Shown here in pieces: positions 46,338-55,094 of a DNA stretch of 64,000 nt. This DNA is from Tildeniella torsiva UHER 1998/13D. Its GTDB lineage: Bacteria > Cyanobacteriota > Cyanobacteriia > Phormidesmidales > Phormidesmidaceae. The notes under the pieces are model-generated. The model saw only the letters and a list, made by a program, of their open reading frames with translations. It made no database searches and had not been told where the DNA came from. The position numbers and the translations under genes are program-made. The DNA is taken from NCBI GenBank assembly GCA_019358835.1, contig JAHHIH010000009.1, forward strand, positions 1-64,000. The letters are read 5' to 3'. The number at the start of each line of letters is the position of its first letter. The stretch's first letter is position 1.

Positions 46338-47522
46338 CTAGCCGCAGCAAAGAGCAGGGCTGGTGGGATGCTCCAGAGTGATCCCAGAGGGGCGGCAGGG
46401 GTTGGGTTGATCTTGGCCAACCAGCCAGTAGGTGGCCATGCTGTCGCCGCTTTTGAGGCAAACGGGACCACGGGGCTCTAAGGTGAACTGGTCTTTGAGG
46501 TGGGCATAGGTGATTTCTGACACCTGAATCTTGCCTGCCTGGCCAGTGGTTTCCATGAAGCTGGCGATGTTGACGGTGTCGCCCCAGAGGTCGTAAATAA
46601 ACTTGCGAATGCCGATCACCCCAGCCACGACGCTGCCCGAGTTGATGCCAATGCGTAGCTCAAAGGGGCGACCGTCGGGGCGACGAAACTGGCTGATGAT
46701 CGCCTGCATATCGAGGGCCATTTGGGCGATCGCCTGGGCGTGGTCAGCGCGAGGCGCAGGGACTCCAGCCGCCACCATATAGGCATCGCCAATGGTTTTG
46801 ATTTTTTCGAGCTTATAGATGGCGGCCAGCTCGTCAAATGCAGAGAACATCCGGTTGAGCAGATGCACCAGCTCGCAAGGGGTGAGTTTGGCGGCCACGG
46901 TGCTGAAATCGACAATATCGGCAAACAGAATGGTGACGCCATCGAAGTGATCGGCGATCGCCTGCTCCCGCTCCTTGAGGCGCTGAGCAATTTGAAAAGG
47001 CAGCACGTTGGTCAGCAGTTCTTCAGAGCGCTGGCGCTGGCGACGCAGTTCGGCTTCAGCTAGCTGACGCTCTTTGATTTCGGCCTGGAGCTGCTGATTT
47101 TGAACCTCTAGCTGCTGCTGCTGCCGACGCAGGGCCAGCTGATGCTTGACCCGCAGCAGGACCTCGTAGGCCATAAAAGGTTTGACGATATAATCTGCCG
47201 CTCCCAGGCTAAAGGCCTGTTCTTTCTCGGCTTCGGCATCGCGAGCGGTGAGAAAAATTACCGGAATACTCTGGGTCGCTGGGTCGGCTTTGAGTTGGCG
47301 GCACACTGTAAAACCATCCATGGTGGGCATGGTGATATCCAGCAAAATTAGATCGGGCGGAGCCAGAGCAATGGCGTTAAGGGCTAAAGCCCCGCTAATG
47401 GCCTTGCGGCAGCGGTAGCCTTCGGCCTCCAGAATGGTGGACAAGATTCGCAGGTTGTCGGGAATGTCGTCTACCAGCAGAATGTCTGCATCCTCGTTGG
47501 CATGGGGTACGGCGGTAGTCAT
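46338..47522 (-). CDS. response regulator with class III adenylate cyclase domain
   Basis: The 394-residue protein has a receiver domain (about 14-127: DILLVDDIPDN, phospho-Asp in LILLDITMPTMDG, Lys in YIVKPF) and a Gln-rich coiled coil (about 130-175). A class III nucleotide cyclase domain follows (about 195-370). It has metal Asp in ILFADIVDFSTVAAKL, and KIKTIGDAYMVAAG with the adenine-selecting Lys. DLWGDTVNIASFME carries the matching Asp, which together point to ATP over GTP, and FELRIGINSGSVVAGVIG is also present. It lies 9 bases after the hybrid histidine kinase, its likely phosphodonor. The output is probably cAMP. Confidence 0.93.
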   Translation of the reverse strand: MTTAVPHANEDADILLVDDIPDNLRILSTILEAEGYRCRKAISGALALNAIALAPPDLILLDITMPTMDGFTVCRQLKADPATQSIPVIFLTARDAEAEKEQAFSLGAADYIVKPFMAYEVLLRVKHQLALRRQQQQLEVQNQQLQAEIKERQLAEAELRRQRQRSEELLTNVLPFQIAQRLKEREQAIADHFDGVTILFADIVDFSTVAAKLTPCELVHLLNRMFSAFDELAAIYKLEKIKTIGDAYMVAAGVPAPRADHAQAIAQMALDMQAIISQFRRPDGRPFELRIGINSGSVVAGVIGIRKFIYDLWGDTVNIASFMETTGQAGKIQVSEITYAHLKDQFTLEPRGPVCLKSGDSMATYWLVGQDQPNPCRPSGITLEHPTSPALCCG

Positions 47523-47531
47523 AGGGCGGTG

Positions 47532-50500
47532 CTACAGGGAAACAGGTGCAGTAGGAACAGCCGTCAGGTCGATGATGACATCGAGGCGAAAGTCGTTGAC
47601 CAGAAGGTCTAGCCGCTGAGCTAGAGACTGCTGCTCGGTAGGCAGTTGGGCAATCAGTCGCCGAACCTGCCGATCGTCGGCGGCCTGAGCGGCCTGGTGA
47701 ATTTGGGTTAGCCAGTCGCTAGCCAGATTGCTGAAGTCGTCCGGGGTGAGGGGGCGATGGTCTCTGCTGGAGCTTTGCCCATGGATACTGAGGGAGTCAG
47801 TTGCAGGGGTTTTGGCATTGGCCCCCGCCGCATCGGTGTACTGGTAGGTGAGGCCCAGGCTGCGACCGATGTGCCCTAACAGTTGCTCGCGCTGGAGGGG
47901 CTTGGGCAACACTGCATTGCAGCCCGCCGCAATGCAGTTTGACTGCTGTTCTTCAAACACGCTGGCGGTAACGGCAATAATTACCGTGGTGCTGCCGCCG
48001 GGTAGCTGGCGCACCTGGCGGGCGACGCCGTAGCCGTCGAGCACGGGCATGCGCATGTCGAGGCAAATCAGATGGGGTTGCCAGTCTGTCCACAAATCAA
48101 GGGCTTCTTCCCCCTGGCTGGCTTCGCGCACCTCAAACCCAACCCCCTCTAGCCAGTGGCGCATGAGCAGGCGGCTTTCAGCGACATCGTCAGCCACCAA
48201 GATGCGGTACTGGGGTTGAGAGGGGGCAAGGCAGACAATTGCCCGTTCTGACCTAGGAGGGGCGAGCCGGTCAGTCGTAACAGACCCAACGGGGAGGCTA
48301 ACCGTAAAGGTGGATCCCTCTCCGGGGCGGCTGGCTACGGCAATGGTGCCCCCCATCAGCTGGGCAAAGTTGCGGCTCAGGGAGAGCCCTAGCCCTGTGC
48401 CTTCGGCGGAGCGCCGACCCGATTGGGTTTGCTCAAAGGGTTCAAATAGATAGGAAAGCTCGTTGGGGTCAATGCCGACGCCAGTATCTTGGACGGTGAT
48501 CTCGAGCCAGTGAGTTTTACTGCCGCCGCTGTCGAGCGCCAGGGCGCTACCTCGCAGTCGCGATCGCACGGTAACGCCGCCCTGAGCAGTAAATTTAATC
48601 GCGTTGCCAATCAGGTTGATGAGAATTTGCCGCAGCTTGCCCTCGTCGGCCCACAGTCGGTGGCCGAGGGGCGGCGGCGGCACAACCTCCAGACGAATAC
48701 CCCTGGCTTCGGCCTTGAGCTGGAGCATATCGTCTACAGACTGGAGGAGATAGTGCAGATCGAAGGCCGTTTCATCCAGGCTAATTTTGTTGGCCTCGAT
48801 TTTGGCTAGGGACAGCACATTATTGATCAGCCCCAGCAGATGGTTGCCGCTGCGGTTCACAATGGCAATCAAATCGCGGTGCTCTTCGTTGAGGCTGTCG
48901 TCGTCGTGCAAGATTTGGGTAAAGCCCAGAATAGCGTTAAGGGGCGTGCGCAGCTCATGGCTCATGCTGGCCAAGAAGTCGCCCTTGGCCTGGCTGGCGG
49001 CATCGGCGGCGCGCTTGGCAATGTCTAGGGCCTGGGCCTGCTGCTGGGTTTTGTGCAGCAGGTTAGCCTGCTGCACAGCGGTACCCAGCTGAGCCCCGAC
49101 CTGAAGCACCATTTTTACCTCATGGCGATTCCAGGTGCGGGCCTGGTGGTGAGCGTAGACGCCCAACAGGCCCCAGAGCTGGCTGCCGGCAAAAATCGGT
49201 ACGATGACGTAGGCCCGAATCTGCCAGCGCTCTAGAAACTCTAGATAGCAGCTGTCAAACCCTTCGCTGTAGATGTCGTTAACGCGGTGGTAGGTGCGAT
49301 CTTGGCGGTAGGTTTCGGCCTGGGTTTCTTGCAGATAGGTGTCTTCTAGCAGCAGATAGCCTTCGTCAAAGCCGCTGTTTTGCATTTCGCGGGCGCCACA
49401 GTCGGCCCGATCGATGAGCGACTGACCCGTCGTTGGATCGGCCACAGTCGAGGGGGCCATGGGGTCAGCGAGGGCTTCAGCTACCACAGAACCGCTCCAG
49501 TTATCGTTGAAGCGATAGATCCAGGCGCGATCGCAGCCCACCGCCTGATGAAGCTCTTGGGTGGTGGCGGCAAAAATGGTTTCTAGGTCGAGGGTTTGGC
49601 GCATGCGTTGCACAATGCGTATGACCGCCTTTTCGCGATTGGCCACAGCTCGCACGGCGTCTTCGGCCTGCTTTTGAATGGTGATGTCGCTACAGGTGCA
49701 GACCACCCGTTCGACGTCGCCAGCTTCGTTGAGCTGGGGGTCAACGTTAACCAGCAGCCAGCGGGGCGAATCGGCGATCGCGGCTCTGACCCCCATAATC
49801 ACATCCCCCACCGGGGTCTTTTGGGCAATGGCCTGCTGCACCGGCAGATCGGCGGGCGCAAAGGGGGTGCCGTCTTCGCGGCAAATTACCCCAGTCTGAC
49901 CAAATACCAGGGGAGCGCCATCGGCCTCGGGCAACTGCAAAAACCGTCGAGCCGCCTGGTTGCTGATCAAAATTTCGGCCTGGGGATTGAGCAGCAGCGC
50001 CCCTACCCCCATCTCACGAATCAGGGTGCGAAACCGGCGATCGCTATTTGATAGGGCCTCTTGCTGGAGACGTTGCCACGTGAGGCGCTGGTTGACTCTC
50101 AGCATGATCAGGGCAATCAGCAAAATCAACCCGGCTCTCAGGCCGACCGCTAGGGCCAGCCAGCGCCTGTCTAAATCAGGCAAAATTCCGGCTGCGTCGT
50201 TCAGGCTAGGGTTGGGCATAAATACCGTACCCGCCATGCCGGTATAGTGCAGACCACCGAGCGCCAACCCCAGAGCTAGCACGGACAGGTTGGCCGACCA
50301 GCGATCGCCTTGGTCAGGATGGCGACGAGACCAGAGGGTAAAGCCCAGGGCAACGGTCGAGGCGACCACGGCAATGGCGACCGAAAGCCCCACCAGGGGC
50401 CATCGATAGGTGATGTGGGCTGGCATATCCATAGCGGCCATACCGGTGTAGTGCATCCAGGCGATCGCCAGCCCCATCACAAGGCCCGCCGCAGTCAGGC

Positions 50501-50825
50501 TCAACCAGCTAAAGCCCACCCGGCTGACCAGCCACAGCGCCATCCCCGCCGCCAGCACCGCGTACATCAGCGAGAGCCCGGTGGTGAGCAGATCGTAGGT
50601 GACCGGCAGCGGCAGTTCTAGGGCCAGCATGGCAACAAAGTGAGTAGCCCAAATGCCGGTGCCCATGGCCAGGGCACCGCCCGTTAGCCAGGGCCACTGC
50701 CGCCACCCCGCTGCCGCCAAAATTTGATGCCCCAGGCTCAGCGTGGTGTACGAAGCCAGAATCGCAATTCCAAACGATAAGCAGACTAAACCAGCGTTGT
50801 AATGACCAACAACCGTATAGGCCAT
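47532..50825 (-). CDS. MHYT-PAS-GAF hybrid histidine kinase
   Basis: The 1097-residue membrane sensor kinase begins with an MHYT sensor (residues about 1-215) of several helices. It contains ATHFVAMLALELPL, AWMHYTGMAAMDMP and GGLHYTGMAG, whose Met/His motifs suggest copper or gas sensing. A PAS domain (about 270-390) and a GAF domain (about 412-588) follow. The HisKA H-box FLASMSHELRTPLNAILGFT has its His near 623. An HATPase domain (GTGLGLSLSRNFAQLMGG) and a receiver (ICLDMRMPVLDG, Asp near 923) complete it. The GAF has NDIYSEGFDSCYLEFLERWQ, with Cys in a position used by bilin-binding GAFs. It is coupled to the cyclase gene next to it. Confidence 0.92.
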   Translation of the reverse strand: MAYTVVGHYNAGLVCLSFGIAILASYTTLSLGHQILAAAGWRQWPWLTGGALAMGTGIWATHFVAMLALELPLPVTYDLLTTGLSLMYAVLAAGMALWLVSRVGFSWLSLTAAGLVMGLAIAWMHYTGMAAMDMPAHITYRWPLVGLSVAIAVVASTVALGFTLWSRRHPDQGDRWSANLSVLALGLALGGLHYTGMAGTVFMPNPSLNDAAGILPDLDRRWLALAVGLRAGLILLIALIMLRVNQRLTWQRLQQEALSNSDRRFRTLIREMGVGALLLNPQAEILISNQAARRFLQLPEADGAPLVFGQTGVICREDGTPFAPADLPVQQAIAQKTPVGDVIMGVRAAIADSPRWLLVNVDPQLNEAGDVERVVCTCSDITIQKQAEDAVRAVANREKAVIRIVQRMRQTLDLETIFAATTQELHQAVGCDRAWIYRFNDNWSGSVVAEALADPMAPSTVADPTTGQSLIDRADCGAREMQNSGFDEGYLLLEDTYLQETQAETYRQDRTYHRVNDIYSEGFDSCYLEFLERWQIRAYVIVPIFAGSQLWGLLGVYAHHQARTWNRHEVKMVLQVGAQLGTAVQQANLLHKTQQQAQALDIAKRAADAASQAKGDFLASMSHELRTPLNAILGFTQILHDDDSLNEEHRDLIAIVNRSGNHLLGLINNVLSLAKIEANKISLDETAFDLHYLLQSVDDMLQLKAEARGIRLEVVPPPPLGHRLWADEGKLRQILINLIGNAIKFTAQGGVTVRSRLRGSALALDSGGSKTHWLEITVQDTGVGIDPNELSYLFEPFEQTQSGRRSAEGTGLGLSLSRNFAQLMGGTIAVASRPGEGSTFTVSLPVGSVTTDRLAPPRSERAIVCLAPSQPQYRILVADDVAESRLLMRHWLEGVGFEVREASQGEEALDLWTDWQPHLICLDMRMPVLDGYGVARQVRQLPGGSTTVIIAVTASVFEEQQSNCIAAGCNAVLPKPLQREQLLGHIGRSLGLTYQYTDAAGANAKTPATDSLSIHGQSSSRDHRPLTPDDFSNLASDWLTQIHQAAQAADDRQVRRLIAQLPTEQQSLAQRLDLLVNDFRLDVIIDLTAVPTAPVSL

Positions 50826-51195
50826 CGTGATAGTTTCAACCGCAGACTAAAAAACTTGTCTAGATGCACTTCTAGCTTTCCCCAACTCACTGTACTCTCA
50901 ACAGATTTTTGTATTAAAGATCACAATCTTTTCGGAATTGCATAATTTCGATGAATTGAGATTTGCCCGAGTAGGTAAACCTACTGAAACCCTCTAAAAA
51001 TCCGGGCTGCAATGACTTTCCCAAGGAAAATTCAACGACTGAGTATGGGCTACGTAACTACCGTTTAGACCAGGAATATATCCTTAAGATAAATGCCTCA
51101 TTTCTATAATTATGCTGAGCTTATCTTGAGGGAAACATCTTTTTGGAATGTTTGCCGTCTCCCTTGGGGCAGATGCTAGCCGGGCCTGATCAAAT
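50826..51195. other. 370-bp AT-rich intergenic region upstream of the hybrid kinase
   Basis: There is no gene. A short palindrome AGTAGGTAAACCTACT lies at 50970-50985. A near-perfect inverted repeat, CCTTAAGATAA (51082-51092) with TTATCTTGAGG (51121-51131), flanks a TATAAT (51105-51110). The minus-strand promoter for the kinase should be here, but I cannot fix it. argS ends on the far side. Confidence 0.45.
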
Positions 51196-52953
51196 CTACA
51201 TCCGCTCTAGCACCCGAATGCCGAGCAGCGATAACCCTAGTCTAAGGGTTTTAGCCGTTAGATCGCAGAGCAGCAGGCGAGAGGTGCGCTGAGGTTCTGC
51301 GGCCTGGAGTACTGAGCAGCGATCGTAGAACTGGTTGAACTTTTGGCTTAGCTCAAACAGGTATTGGCAGAGGCGGTTGGGGTAGAGATCTTGCGCGACT
51401 TCCCCCAGCACCTCATCGAGCTGGAGCAGATGGCGGGCCAGGGCAAACTCGCTGTCGTCCTCCAGATGAATGCGAGCTTCAGCGGGCAGGTGGTCAAAGT
51501 CAATGTCGCCCTTGCGGCTAATGCCCTGCACCCGCACGTAGGCGTAGAGCATGTAGGGGGCGGTGTTGCCCGCTAGGGCCAGCATTTTGTCGAAGCTAAA
51601 GATGTAGTTGCTGGTGCGGTTTTGGCTCAGATCGGCGTATTTAACCGCGCCCAGGCCCACCGCCTCGGCCACGTCTTGAATAAATTCCTCGGTCTCATGG
51701 CGTTCTTCGCTCTGAATGCGGCTCTCCAGGTCGGTTCGGGCACGGCTGACCGCTTCATCCAGCAGATCCTTGAGCTTGACCGTATCGCCGGAGCGGGTTT
51801 TGAACTTTTTGCCGTCTTCGCCCTGCACGACGCCAAAGGGCACGTGGGTCAGCTCGACGCCGTCGGGAATCCATCCGGCCTTGGCGGCCACCTGAAACAC
51901 CTGGGCGAAGTGGTTGCCCTGACCCGCATCGACCACGTAGAGCACCCGCTCGGCCCCATCCTGCTGGGTGCGGTAGCGAATGGCAGCCAGGTCGGTGGTG
52001 GCGTAGTTGTAGCCGCCGTCGGTTTTTTGGATGATCAGCGGTAGGGGATCACCGTCTTTGTTGGTAAAGCCATCTACAAACACCACCTTGGCTCCCTGAT
52101 CTTCGACCAGGAGTCCTTGAGCTGCTAATTCTTGGACAACATCGGCCAGCAGGGGATTGTAGAAGGATTCGCCGCGCTCTTGGATAGAGATGTCGAGGCG
52201 ATCGTAGAGTTTTTGGAATTCCTGGCGGGATTGGTCGCAGAGGGCCTGCCAGGCTTTGGTGGCGATCGCATCCCCCGCCTGCAACCCCACTACGGCCTCG
52301 CGGGAGCGGGTTTTGAAGGCGTCGTCCTCATCGAAGCGCTTTTTGGCCTGCTTGTAGAAAGCGACCAGGTCGCCAATATCGACGTTGGAGCCAGCCTCTA
52401 GTGCCTCAGGACAGGCTTCCTTGAGATGGGTGATCAACATGCCAAACTGGGTACCCCAATCGCCCACGTGGTTGAGCCGCAGCACGTCGTTGCCTATAAA
52501 CTCCTGCACCCGCGCAATGGAGTCGCCGATGATGGTCGATCGCAGATGCCCGACATGCATTTCTTTAGCAATATTGGGGCTAGAGAAATCGACGATTACT
52601 TTTTGGGGAGTCTTCACAGGCTCCACTCCCAGACGCGGGTCGGCCTGCATCGCCCGCAGTTGGTCCTCTAAATAAGCGGTTTTGAAGCGCAGGTTGATAA
52701 AGCCGGGGCCAGCGATCTCGGGCGGTTCGCAGAGGTCGCTGACATCGAGCTTTTCGACGATCTGCGTAGCAATGTCGCGGGGTTTCTGCTTTAGCGGCTT
52801 GGCCAGGGACATGGCCAGATTCGCCTGGTAGTCGCCAAACTTGGGGTTGCTCGTCGGCACCAGCATGGGGTCGGTACCCGCCAGGTCGGCACCAAAGGCG
52901 GCGACTAGAGCCTGATCAAACCGGGCAGTAAGTTGTGCAAGTGTAGACTTCAT
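51196..52953 (-). CDS. argS: arginyl-tRNA synthetase
   Basis: ArgS charges tRNA-Arg. The 585-residue class I synthetase has [20 protein letters not shown] (HIGH-type motif HVGH), [20 protein letters not shown] and [16 protein letters not shown]. Further on are [20 protein letters not shown] and the KMSK-region substitute [20 protein letters not shown], typical for this enzyme. The C-terminal anticodon domain ends [10 protein letters not shown]. It starts at ATG 52953 and diverges from the cupin gene. No second arginyl synthetase is visible. Confidence 0.97.
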   Translation of the reverse strand: MKSTLAQLTARFDQALVAAFGADLAGTDPMLVPTSNPKFGDYQANLAMSLAKPLKQKPRDIATQIVEKLDVSDLCEPPEIAGPGFINLRFKTAYLEDQLRAMQADPRLGVEPVKTPQKVIVDFSSPNIAKEMHVGHLRSTIIGDSIARVQEFIGNDVLRLNHVGDWGTQFGMLITHLKEACPEALEAGSNVDIGDLVAFYKQAKKRFDEDDAFKTRSREAVVGLQAGDAIATKAWQALCDQSRQEFQKLYDRLDISIQERGESFYNPLLADVVQELAAQGLLVEDQGAKVVFVDGFTNKDGDPLPLIIQKTDGGYNYATTDLAAIRYRTQQDGAERVLYVVDAGQGNHFAQVFQVAAKAGWIPDGVELTHVPFGVVQGEDGKKFKTRSGDTVKLKDLLDEAVSRARTDLESRIQSEERHETEEFIQDVAEAVGLGAVKYADLSQNRTSNYIFSFDKMLALAGNTAPYMLYAYVRVQGISRKGDIDFDHLPAEARIHLEDDSEFALARHLLQLDEVLGEVAQDLYPNRLCQYLFELSQKFNQFYDRCSVLQAAEPQRTSRLLLCDLTAKTLRLGLSLLGIRVLERM

Positions 52954-53001
52954 GATGTGCTTTCCCTTAACCCCTGCCTGAAAAATCTGTTTGCTGCTGC
53001 C

Positions 53002-53022
53002 GTAGGGTGGGCACGGCCCACC
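53002..53022 (+). repeat. GTAGGGTGGGC dispersed repeat, third copy
   Basis: GTAGGGTGGGCACGGCCCACC can fold on itself (GGTGGGC with GCCCACC). Related copies lie at 22939-22957 and 29782-29800. It sits in the divergent region between argS and the cupin gene. Confidence 0.75.
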
Positions 53023-53048
53023 AACCCATACACACCGCTATTGACGCT

Positions 53049-53504
53049 ATGCCCTATTCTCACCCGCTGCTGACGGCTGAGGCGATCGCCGCCCTGCCCG
53101 AATCTACCTTTGTCCATCCCCTCAATCCTAAAGCAATCCGCCATGGCAGGTCGCTGGGCGATGCCGTCGGGTTTGAGTACATCGGCGTTCACCTAGTGCG
53201 GGTTGAGCCGGGGCACGACTCGACCCAGTACCACCGCCACCAGGTCGAAGAAGAGTTTATCTACATTCTCTCGGGGCGAGGGCTGGCAGAAATCGGCGAC
53301 GAGACCCTGGAGGTCGGCCCCGGCGACTTTATGGGCTTTGCCGCTGGGGGGCTAGCCCACAGCCTCAGCAATCCCTTTGAGGAAGATCTAGTCTACCTGG
53401 TCGGGGGCATGCGGTTAGAGTTTGACATTTGCGACTATCCCAAGGTCAACACCCGCATGTACCGGCGAGGCGACCAGCGCGAATACGTGGATTTGGCCGA
53501 ATGA
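53049..53504 (+). CDS. cupin-domain protein
   Basis: The 151-residue single-domain cupin has the first motif HRHQVEEEFIYILSGRGLAE (His and Glu metal ligands) and the second motif GDFMGFAAGGLAHSLSN with the last His, so a metal site is likely. Before it lies GFEYIGVHLVRVEPGHDSTQ. Proteins of this kind range from sugar isomerases to sensors, so the role is open. ATG 53049 is chosen. Its stop overlaps the next start (ATGA), coupling it to a DUF429 protein. Confidence 0.88.
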   Translation: MPYSHPLLTAEAIAALPESTFVHPLNPKAIRHGRSLGDAVGFEYIGVHLVRVEPGHDSTQYHRHQVEEEFIYILSGRGLAEIGDETLEVGPGDFMGFAAGGLAHSLSNPFEEDLVYLVGGMRLEFDICDYPKVNTRMYRRGDQREYVDLAE

Positions 53505-54316
53505 ATGACTCAGGCGTTGTTGGGAACCTAGCTCCGAACGAGAATTTGTCCCAGGATTGCCCTCCCTATCACCGCTTTCTTGGGGTCGATCTGGGCTGGC
53601 AGAGTGGGCCTACCGGGCTTTGTTGTTTGCACAGGGACGAGGGTAATTTGCGGCTGGTGGCGCTCGATCGCCTGCAAACGGTAGACGAAATTTTGGCGTG
53701 GATTTCCCACTGGAGCGAGGGCGCGACTAACGCTGTCGTCGCGGTGGATGCCCCGACGTTAATTCCTAACCCAACCGGGATGCGATCGCCCGATCGCCTC
53801 GCCCACAAGCACTTTGGCCGCTACGACGCAGGCTGCTACCCCGCTAACCTAGGCCGCCCCTTCGCCTCAAAACTGATCGCCTTTGGCCTAGCGCTCGAAT
53901 CCCTCGACTTCAGGCATCAACCCCACAGCCCGCCCCAGCCAAAGGGGCGATTTCAGCTAGAGGTGTTTCCCCACCCGGCGACGGTGCACCTGTTTGGCCT
54001 GAGCAAAATTCTCAAGTACAAGAAGGGAACCTTAGCCCAGCGTCGCCCTGAGCTAGAGAAACTACGGCAGTATCAGCTCTCGGTGCTACCCACCCTAGAA
54101 CCTGCCCTCGACCTTAAGGAATCCGATTTACCCGATATTCCGTTCACTGGAGCCGCCATGAAAACGGTGGAAGACCAGCTAGACAGCCTCACCTGCGCCT
54201 ACGTGGCCGCTCACTGGTGGACCTGGGGCGTGGAGCGAAATTGGGTGCTGGGCGATGTTAGCGAGGGTTACATCGTGGTGCCTGCTCCGAACGGATACCC
54301 AACGTTAGGCGGATAG
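53501..54316 (+). CDS. DUF429 protein (RNase H-like fold)
   Basis: The 271-residue protein is of the DUF429 family. It opens FLGVDLGWQSGPTGLCCLHR with Asp in the first strand, then NAVVAVDAPTLIPNPTGMRS followed by PDRLAHKHFGRY, FQLEVFPHPATVHLFGLSK and LDSLTCAYVAAHWWTWG. The acidic residues GVDLG, AVDAP, EVFPHP and the C-terminal EDQLDSLTCAY suit an RNase H-like nuclease, but no activity is known to me. It is translationally coupled to the cupin gene by a 4-base overlap. Confidence 0.85.
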   Translation: MNDSGVVGNLAPNENLSQDCPPYHRFLGVDLGWQSGPTGLCCLHRDEGNLRLVALDRLQTVDEILAWISHWSEGATNAVVAVDAPTLIPNPTGMRSPDRLAHKHFGRYDAGCYPANLGRPFASKLIAFGLALESLDFRHQPHSPPQPKGRFQLEVFPHPATVHLFGLSKILKYKKGTLAQRRPELEKLRQYQLSVLPTLEPALDLKESDLPDIPFTGAAMKTVEDQLDSLTCAYVAAHWWTWGVERNWVLGDVSEGYIVVPAPNGYPTLGG

Positions 54317-54348
54317 CCGACAACCTATTCATTACAGGAAAGTACAAT

Positions 54349-54370
54349 AAATTATAGGAAACTATAATTT
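54349..54370 (+). promoter_or_regulatory. operator-like palindrome with -10 element for the DUF4160/DUF2442 pair
   Basis: AAATTATAG (54349-54357) and CTATAATTT (54362-54370) form a perfect 9-bp inverted repeat with GAAA between. The right arm contains TATAAT (54363-54368), a consensus -10. Transcription would begin near 54375, just ahead of ATG 54389. A repressor bound here would block the promoter, as in toxin-antitoxin autoregulation. Confidence 0.55.
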
Positions 54371-54388
54371 GGGATGCTATGGCTTGAT

Positions 54389-54661
54389 ATGCCCCCTGTA
54401 TCTCACCCATTTCAAAAAGGTTTGTTGGTCGTGCTGATGAACTACAACGACCATGCGCCACCCCATGTTCATGTCAAATATCAGAATGATTACGGCAGCT
54501 ATAGGCTAGAAATTAAATCTCGGCGGTGGATGCAGCCCGGCAAACAGTTACCCCCAAAGCTAAAGCAATTGATCGAAGCCTGGGTAGAAGCCCATGAAGA
54601 GGCCTTGCTGGAGCAGTGGCAGCGAGCGATGCAAAATGAGACGGTTGAAATTGTGGGTTAA
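54389..54661 (+). CDS. DUF4160 protein
   Basis: The protein is 90 residues with the DUF4160 signature GLLVVLMNYNDHAPPHVHVK, where the DH-x-PPH-x-H histidines are the family mark. It continues GSYRLEIKSRRWMQPG and ends in a Leu/Glu-rich helix (LKQLIEAWVEAHEEALLEQW). ATG 54389 is preferred over 54374 because a TATAAT promoter lies just upstream. It is followed 5 bases later by a DUF2442 gene. Such pairs recur in mobile and toxin-antitoxin contexts; the toxin/antitoxin roles are unproven. Confidence 0.85.
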   Translation: MPPVSHPFQKGLLVVLMNYNDHAPPHVHVKYQNDYGSYRLEIKSRRWMQPGKQLPPKLKQLIEAWVEAHEEALLEQWQRAMQNETVEIVG

Positions 54662-54666
54662 AAGTA

Positions 54667-55044
54667 ATGAAGTGGCAAGCTTGGCAAGCTCTGGCTAACG
54701 ACGAAACCTACTGGCAAAATGCTCAAGAGAAGGGCCTATTAAAGGCTGAATGGCTGGGTGAATATTTCCTGCGGCTGTGGTTTGAAGCGTTGCTGGATGT
54801 AGAGATCTACGATCTAGATTTCTACTCTCTGTTAATTGAAGAAAACCCTGGCCCAGCGCTGCTGCCTCTGCGCGATCAAGCGCGATTCCAGTTTGTCAAA
54901 GGAGACTACGCCCTGGTCTGGCCCAATCCAGACACAGGGGCCTACGACGAAGCCGCGATTGACTTAGCGCCCGAATGCGTGCGGTTCTTCTGCGAGCGGT
55001 ACGGTAAGTTGATAAAACCAGCCAAGTCTGTGGCCGTTGCTTAG
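54667..55044 (+). CDS. DUF2442-like protein
   Basis: The 125-residue partner of the DUF4160 gene lies 5 bases before it on the same strand. The family-like part has LLKAEWLGEYFLRLWFEALL and DVEIYDLDFYSLLIEENPGP. It ends FQFVKGDYALVWPNPDTGAY then DEAAIDLAPECVRFF. DUF2442 proteins are small, acidic DNA-associated partners in such pairs. This copy is longer than the typical 80-90 residues. No membrane segment or signal is seen. Confidence 0.75.
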   Translation: MKWQAWQALANDETYWQNAQEKGLLKAEWLGEYFLRLWFEALLDVEIYDLDFYSLLIEENPGPALLPLRDQARFQFVKGDYALVWPNPDTGAYDEAAIDLAPECVRFFCERYGKLIKPAKSVAVA

Positions 55045-55094
55045 AGCAATTTGCCGTAACCCCTTCCATAGCCAAGAGATTACCTACCTCACCC

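Noticed and set aside
49249-49300. Calling the GAF of the hybrid kinase a proven cyanobacteriochrome
   Set aside because: The Cys is present, but the partner His is Tyr and the WGLL region differs, and many cyanobacterial GAFs with CY motifs bind nothing; left as a finding to test.
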